DNA of 22,143 bases. It comes from Christensenella sp. UBA4379 (GTDB lineage: Bacteria > Bacillota > Clostridia > Christensenellales > Aristaeellaceae). Position 1 is the first letter of the stretch, and each line of letters starts with the position of its first letter. The notes below the pieces were generated by a model that searched no databases, had not been told where the DNA came from, and worked only from the letters and a program-made list of their open reading frames with translations. A program made the translations under genes and the position numbers. Where the stretch lies: NCBI GenBank assembly GCA_002391225.1, contig DGRV01000097.1:1473-23615 (forward strand), written 5' to 3'. Below are positions 16,147-22,143 of the stretch, piece after piece.

Positions 16147-16178
16147 TTTTGTTATTCAGTAAATAACTCATGTCATCT

Positions 16179-16220
16179 TCTACCGTTTACCACCTACTTC
16201 CTACCTCCTCCCTCCTACCT
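16179..16220 (+). repeat. Heptamer-phased repeat directly upstream of mtaB
   Basis: Six consecutive 7-nt units: TCTACCG, TTTACCA, CCTACTT, CCTACCT, CCTCCCT, CCTACCT. It is the complement-strand form of the TAGGAGG-type array at 3724. It ends 15 nt before the mtaB ATG and so lies in that gene's leader. Confidence 0.75.
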
Positions 16221-16235
16221 TTTTCCGAGGTGCCC

Positions 16236-17525
16236 ATGCCTACTGTTGCTTTTCACACGCTTGGCTGCAAGGTCAACCAATACGATACCCAGGCCATGCT
16301 CGAATGTTTTGTCCGGGCGGGGTACGAAGTCCGTCCTTTTACGGAAAGGGCGGATGTTTATGTGGTCAATACCTGCACCGTCACCGGCACGGGGGATCGC
16401 AAGTCCATGAACGCCGTCCGCCGCGCCCAGCGGCTCAACCCTCAGGCCGATGTTGTGATCGCCGGGTGTCTGGCTCAGCGGGACGGGGAGAAGCTGCTGG
16501 AAACAGGGGCGCGGCTGATCCTGGGCGCGTCCCGCCGGGGCGAGGTGGTGGACCTGCTCCATCAGGCCCAGCGGGAAGACCGCCAGATCGTCGCAGTGCA
16601 GAAGGACATTTTGAGGATCCCCTTTGAAAAGCTCTCCGTCTCCGGCGATATGGACCGCACCCGCGCCGTCATCAAGATTCAGGAGGGCTGCGACCGCTAC
16701 TGCGCCTACTGCATCATTCCCTCCGTCCGTGGCGGCATCCGCTCCCGCGAGCCGGCGGACATCCGCGCGGAGGCCATCCGGCTTTCCAACGCCGGCTTTC
16801 AGGAGCTGGTGCTGACAGGCATCCACCTGACCAGCTATGGGCGGGACCTGGAGGACATTACCCTGCTGGACGGCATCCGCGCCGCGAGGGCCCCGGGGGT
16901 GAAGCGGCTGCGCCTTGGGTCCCTGGAGCCGGTGATCGCCACGGAGGCCTTTGCCAGGAGCCTGCGGGAAATCCCGGAAATCTGCCCCCAGTTCCACCTG
17001 GCCCTCCAGTCCGGCAGCGATACGGTGCTGAAGAGGATGCGCCGCCGCTACACCACGGAGGAATTCGCCCGCTCGGCGGACATCCTGCGGGAGGCCTTCC
17101 CCGGCTGCGCCCTGACCACGGACGTGATCACCGGCTTCCCCGGGGAGACGGAGGAGGAGTTCGCCGAAACTGTTGCCTTCGTCCGGAAGATCGGCTTTGC
17201 CCGCATCCACGTCTTCCCCTACAGCGCTCGGCAGGGCACCCCCGCCGCCTCCATGCCGGGCCAGGTGCCCAAGGCCCTCCGCGAAGAGCGGGCCCGTCTC
17301 CTGATCGCCGAAGGCAAACAGGCCGCCGCCTCCTGGGCCGAAGGTCAGCTCGGCCGTATCCGCCCCGTCCTGGTGGAAGATCGGGACGAAAACGGCGTCC
17401 CCCGCGGCTATACCCCGGAATACGCTCTGGTCAAAGTGCCGGGCGGAACGCAGGGGGAGATTATGGATATGAAGCTGATTGAGTATGGAGAAGATGGGGT
17501 ATTTCAGGGAAATTTTATCAAGTGA
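16236..17525 (+). CDS. mtaB: tRNA threonylcarbamoyladenosine methylthiotransferase (MtaB/YqeV)
   Basis: This radical-SAM methylthiotransferase converts t6A37 to ms2t6A37 next to the anticodon of ANN-decoding tRNAs. The 429-residue product has the N-terminal UPF0004 domain with cluster cysteines 11 (TLGCKVNQYDT, the MtaB form), 47 (NTCTVT) and 78 (AGCLAQ). The radical-SAM motif CDRYCAYC supplies Cys152, Cys156 and Cys159, and the protein ends in a TRAM-like RNA-binding domain (from about 365). ATG 16236 is chosen because the protein then begins MPTVAFHTLGCK and GAGGTG precedes it. An upstream ATG at 16170 would translate the heptamer repeat and adds no conserved residues. The last 60 or so bases become AT-rich, leading into the next AT-rich islet. 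Confidence 0.95.
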   Translation: MPTVAFHTLGCKVNQYDTQAMLECFVRAGYEVRPFTERADVYVVNTCTVTGTGDRKSMNAVRRAQRLNPQADVVIAGCLAQRDGEKLLETGARLILGASRRGEVVDLLHQAQREDRQIVAVQKDILRIPFEKLSVSGDMDRTRAVIKIQEGCDRYCAYCIIPSVRGGIRSREPADIRAEAIRLSNAGFQELVLTGIHLTSYGRDLEDITLLDGIRAARAPGVKRLRLGSLEPVIATEAFARSLREIPEICPQFHLALQSGSDTVLKRMRRRYTTEEFARSADILREAFPGCALTTDVITGFPGETEEEFAETVAFVRKIGFARIHVFPYSARQGTPAASMPGQVPKALREERARLLIAEGKQAAASWAEGQLGRIRPVLVEDRDENGVPRGYTPEYALVKVPGGTQGEIMDMKLIEYGEDGVFQGNFIK

Positions 17526-17628
17526 AAAAAGAGCTTTTGCTGCTATCTGATATATGAAAGTGAATTCATTTTTGATAATGATCGACTTCAACTTTGTATT
17601 ATGGACTAATATTTTAAACCAAGACATC

Positions 17629-17665
17629 TGTAAAAAATGTTATATCGTTTTTTACAATGTTTTTT
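17629..17665 (+). terminator. Possible AT-rich terminator after mtaB
   Basis: TGTAAAAAA (17629-17637) is a perfect complement of TTTTTTACA (17648-17656) and is followed by TTTTTT at 17660-17665. The stem is almost entirely A-T, so it is weak. The rest of the 168-bp gap is AT-rich, with no gene and no convincing promoter. Confidence 0.4.
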
Positions 17666-17693
17666 CTGAATTTATATATTCAGGAGGCATAAA

Positions 17694-18470
17694 ATGAAAA
17701 AAGTAGTAACTATATTTATTATCCTTATGCTTATTTTGGGACACACTATCAGTAATGCTGACATAAATAATGAGATTCTGTTCAGAAATGTTCCTTGGGG
17801 GATAAATATTGATGAAGTAAAAAAAGAATTACCGGAATTTGGTGATTGGATTACATATGACAAATCTATTATTTCGCATTGGGCTGATAAATATGAATAC
17901 GTTTCTGGAAGAGAAGCAAATGGCTGGATGGGTGAGTACTATGATTTTTCAGGTGATATAATAAAAGTTGCAGGTTATCCTGTTACAGTGATTGGAATTT
18001 GTTGTGCATATGGCATGAGTATGGATGAAAAAGTATTACGAGATATTGAGTCTTCAGAGTTTTGCATGGCATTTTATAAGTTTAATGTAGTAGATTATGA
18101 GGGAACTTATCAGGACCTGAGAGAAAAACTAACAAGTCTATATGGAGAAGGAATAGAAACTACAAATAATGTTGGCGGTTCATACAATGCCGATAATAAT
18201 GAACTGAAGTCGTATATATCAACAACAAAAAAAACCGAATGGAAAGGTGGAAATAACACCGCACTTCTTCTTGTTGGTAAATGGGACGATAGAGATCTTG
18301 GAACAAACTTTTTCAATGGAGTTACATTACTATATGGTAAGATTGATTATGATAACATGCTTACAAGAATAGAAAACGCCGTTAAACAAGAACAACTACA
18401 AACGGAAAAAGCTATTAGACAAGAACAAATACAAAAAGGAAATAGAACAAATGATACGAATGGATTATAA
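17694..18470 (+). CDS. Secreted or surface protein of unknown function
   Basis: A 258-residue protein in an AT-rich islet. Residues 1-22 (MKKVVTIFIILMLILGHTI and following) form a signal peptide, with likely cleavage near Ala22. The mature part begins with ILFRNVPWGINIDEVKKELP, a pattern I associate with uncharacterised Clostridia proteins that carry a short PWG repeat-like motif. The body is acidic and rich in Tyr, Asn and Asp. The last 35 residues are Gln/Lys/Glu-rich and probably helical (KQEQLQTEKAIRQEQIQKGN). AGGAGG stands 6 nt before ATG 17694. The DNA is far more AT-rich than mtaB and the HIT gene on either side. No enzyme motif is visible and I do not assign a function. Confidence 0.75.
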   Translation: MKKVVTIFIILMLILGHTISNADINNEILFRNVPWGINIDEVKKELPEFGDWITYDKSIISHWADKYEYVSGREANGWMGEYYDFSGDIIKVAGYPVTVIGICCAYGMSMDEKVLRDIESSEFCMAFYKFNVVDYEGTYQDLREKLTSLYGEGIETTNNVGGSYNADNNELKSYISTTKKTEWKGGNNTALLLVGKWDDRDLGTNFFNGVTLLYGKIDYDNMLTRIENAVKQEQLQTEKAIRQEQIQKGNRTNDTNGL

Positions 18471-18521
18471 TATGAATGGTCGGTTTTATATAAAAAAATT
18501 CAAATGAAAAGAGGTATCCTT

Positions 18522-18866
18522 ATGTCCGACTGCTTATTCTGCAAAATCATCGCCGGGGAGATCCCGTCCGCCAAGGTCTATGAGGACGACGCCTGCTACG
18601 CCTTCCGGGACATCAACCCCCAGGCGCCGGTGCACGTTGTGCTGGTGCCCAAGGCCCATGTGAGCGGGCTGAACGAGGTTTTCAATCTGGAGGACGAAAC
18701 GATCGCCAAGGTCCTCCGGGCTGTGCCGCAGATTGCCGCCCGGGAAGGCATCGCCGAGAGCGGCTACCGTCTGGTGTCCAACTGCGGGAAGGACGCCTGC
18801 CAGTCCGTCCAGCACCTCCACTTCCACATCCTGGGCGGCCGGCCGATGGCGGACGGAATGGCGTGA
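18522..18866 (+). CDS. HIT family protein (HinT-like nucleotide hydrolase)
   Basis: The 114-residue product is a typical short HIT protein. CLFC (Cys4, Cys7) is the zinc pair of the HinT branch, KVYEDD and AFRDINPQAPVHVVLVPKAH build the nucleotide pocket, and QHLHFHILGG carries the catalytic triad His98, His100 and His102. Such enzymes hydrolyse purine nucleoside phosphoramidates in the cytoplasm. ATG 18522 is preceded by AGAGG; an ATG 18 nt further upstream is possible but not supported by family starts. The sequence returns to GC-rich codons right after the AT-rich secreted-protein gene 51 nt upstream. The stop is followed 5 nt later by the heptamer repeat element. Confidence 0.94.
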   Translation: MSDCLFCKIIAGEIPSAKVYEDDACYAFRDINPQAPVHVVLVPKAHVSGLNEVFNLEDETIAKVLRAVPQIAAREGIAESGYRLVSNCGKDACQSVQHLHFHILGGRPMADGMA

Positions 18867-18871
18867 GAACA

Positions 18872-19119
18872 GGTAGGAGGGAGGAGGGAGAAGGTAGGAG
18901 GTTAATGGTGAATGCGTAATGCGTAATGCTTAATGCGTAATGATAGATTAGCCTTTGCGCTATCCGCTCCCGGCGTTGCGCCTTTCGGGCCTTTCCGGCC
19001 CGGGCTTGGGGTCTTTGGCCGCCAACATGGCGCTTTACGAAAATTACGCATTACGCATTAAGAATTACGCATTGGGACTTTAAACCTCCTCCCTCCTACT
19101 TCCTCCCTCCTATCTTCCC
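18872..19119. repeat. 248-bp inverted heptamer-array element
   Basis: The left arm (18872-18948, 77 nt) reads as eleven 7-nt units: GGTAGGA, GGGAGGA, GGGAGAA, GGTAGGA, GGTTAAT, GGTGAAT, GCGTAAT, GCGTAAT, GCTTAAT, GCGTAAT, GATAGAT. The right arm (19043-19119, also 77 nt) is eleven units of opposite polarity: ATTACGC, ATTACGC, ATTAAGA, ATTACGC, ATTGGGA, CTTTAAA, CCTCCTC, CCTCCTA, CTTCCTC, CCTCCTA, TCTTCCC. The 94-nt centre is GC-rich and holds a GGGCC/GGCCC hairpin. The element fills the HIT-csoR gap and ends one base before the -35 of csoR. No gene is seen inside. Confidence 0.82.
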
Positions 19120-19120
19120 C

Positions 19121-19149
19121 TTGACAAATACCCCTGGAGGGTATATAAT
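19121..19149 (+). promoter_or_regulatory. Consensus promoter of csoR-copA
   Basis: A perfect TTGACA (19121-19126) and a perfect TATAAT (19144-19149) with a 17-nt spacer. The spacer itself is the first CsoR-type operator, so binding would exclude RNA polymerase. Confidence 0.93.
19128..19144. promoter_or_regulatory. CsoR-type operator O1 in the promoter spacer
   Basis: ATACCC-CTGGA-GGGTAT is a perfect inverted repeat of the kind bound by CsoR repressors (TACCC...GGGTA). It sits between the -35 and -10 hexamers. Confidence 0.85.
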
Positions 19150-19160
19150 CCTCCTGAACG

Positions 19161-19179
19161 GATACCCGGTAGGGGTATC
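19161..19179. promoter_or_regulatory. CsoR-type operator O2 in the leader
   Basis: GATACCC-GGTAG-GGGTATC is a second perfect inverted repeat with the same TACCC/GGGTA core, 33 bp downstream of O1 (centre to centre about 34 bp, roughly three helical turns) and 20 bp before the csoR ATG. Two sites on one helical face would allow two CsoR tetramers to act together. Confidence 0.8.
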
Positions 19180-19199
19180 TGGCCGGGAGGAGAAGACGA

Positions 19200-19502
19200 A
19201 TGACTGTGAATGAAGGCTGTGCGTGCGGGAAGAAGACCGTTCGCACGGAGGAACAGAAAAAAACTCTGGCGCACCGCCTGAACCGCATCGAGGGGCAGGT
19301 CCGCGGCCTGCAGGCCATGCTGGAAAAGGACGCCTACTGCAACGACATCCTGATCCAGACTTCCGCGGTGCAGGCGGCCCTCAAGTCCTTCAGCCGGGAG
19401 CTGCTGCGGGCTCACCTGCATGGCTGCGTTGCCCGGGACGTCCGGGCGGGACAGGATGAAACGCTGGACGAGCTGGCCGATACCATCGGCCGGCTGCTGT
19501 GA
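19200..19502 (+). CDS. csoR: Copper-sensing transcriptional repressor, CsoR family
   Basis: The 100-residue all-helical repressor has the Cu(I) ligand set Cys47, His72 and Cys76 with exactly the spacing of Mycobacterium CsoR (25 then 4). This separates it from FrmR and RcnR relatives. The helix starting LAHRLNRIEGQVRGLQAML is the family signature. Cu(I) binding releases it from GGGTA-type operators, two of which lie in its own promoter region. The N-terminus carries an extra CACGKK (7-12) cysteine pair that could also touch metal. ATG 19200 has GGGAGGAG seven bases upstream. It is the first gene of a two-gene operon with copA, whose ATG comes 14 nt after the csoR stop. Confidence 0.95.
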   Translation: MTVNEGCACGKKTVRTEEQKKTLAHRLNRIEGQVRGLQAMLEKDAYCNDILIQTSAVQAALKSFSRELLRAHLHGCVARDVRAGQDETLDELADTIGRLL

Positions 19503-19516
19503 GGGGGGCGCGCGGG

Positions 19517-22075
<2,559 letters not shown>

Positions 22076-22077
22076 GG

Positions 22078-22119
22078 GACGATAGGGAATAGGGATTAGG
22101 GAATAGGGATTAGGGTTCC
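22078..22119 (+). repeat. Heptamer-phased repeat after copA
   Basis: Six 7-nt units run without interruption: GACGATA, GGGAATA, GGGATTA, GGGAATA, GGGATTA, GGGTTCC. They start 3 bases after the copA stop. The period matches the arrays at 3724, 16179 and 18872, but the unit sequence differs. The window ends 24 bases later, so the full extent is unknown. Confidence 0.78.
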
Positions 22120-22143
22120 GAGCGCCCGGAAAACTGTCCGGTG

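Noticed and set aside
18950..19042. Third copy of the palindrome-bearing element (GGGCC...GGCCCG in the centre of the inverted element)
   Set aside because: Only a short GGCC-rich stretch is shared; the TTCGGTG frame and the 11-C-11 palindrome are absent.
18872..19119. CRISPR array
   Set aside because: The units are 7 nt with no spacers; there is no repeat-spacer alternation and no cas gene in the window.

Overview
The window looks like a chromosomal segment of a GC-rich, anaerobic Clostridia-type Firmicute, perhaps a gut or rumen Christensenellales or Oscillospirales member. This is inferred from strong GGAGG ribosome sites, consensus TTGACA/TATAAT promoters, a long-form HPF, an MtaB (YqeV), a CsoR-CopA copper locus and a secreted FMN/FAD fumarate-reductase-like enzyme. 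The genus cannot be read from the sequence.

Layout: every gene left of about 7.8 kb is on the minus strand and every gene right of 8.07 kb is on the plus strand. From the left: a partial NifU/IscU-like scaffold gene; cca, murA and a J-domain/TPR gene that appears to start at CTG and ends at a clear terminator; an exported flavoprotein reductase with its own promoter and terminator; long-form hpf; and cysK, whose consensus promoter carries a 15-bp palindrome over the -10 box. Divergent from cysK is an apparent operon: a 1089-residue fusion of an acyl-adenylating ligase, an acyl carrier domain and an alpha-oxoamine synthase, then an AlbA_2/Schlafen-type regulator and an MFS transporter. To the right are a GDPD-type phosphodiesterase, mtaB, a HIT protein and a csoR-copA copper-efflux operon. 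Two AT-rich islets (about 15.4-16.2 kb and 17.5-18.5 kb), each with one poorly characterised gene (zinc-ribbon membrane protein; secreted protein), interrupt the GC-rich background.

The most novel material is (1) the ligase-ACP-AOS fusion, which could be a self-loading synthase of alpha-amino ketones or sphingoid-like bases; (2) intergenic arrays of degenerate 7-nt units, in places arranged as long inverted pairs (3724-3887, 16179-16220, 18872-19119, 22078-22119); (3) a two-copy intergenic element (5936-5997 and 14257-14318) whose conserved frame holds a 23-bp palindrome that differs in sequence between copies but is perfectly paired in both; (4) a hairpin-rich 430-bp spacer after the MFS gene; and (5) a CopA with a CopZ-like domain fused in frame behind an internal Shine-Dalgarno and ATG.

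How the genes work together: most of the left half is housekeeping (cell wall, tRNA end maturation, ribosome hibernation, cysteine synthesis). The copper locus is a self-contained sensor/pump/chaperone unit under two CsoR-type operators. The fusion operon is the main accessory-metabolism candidate. Its substrate and product cannot be determined here.
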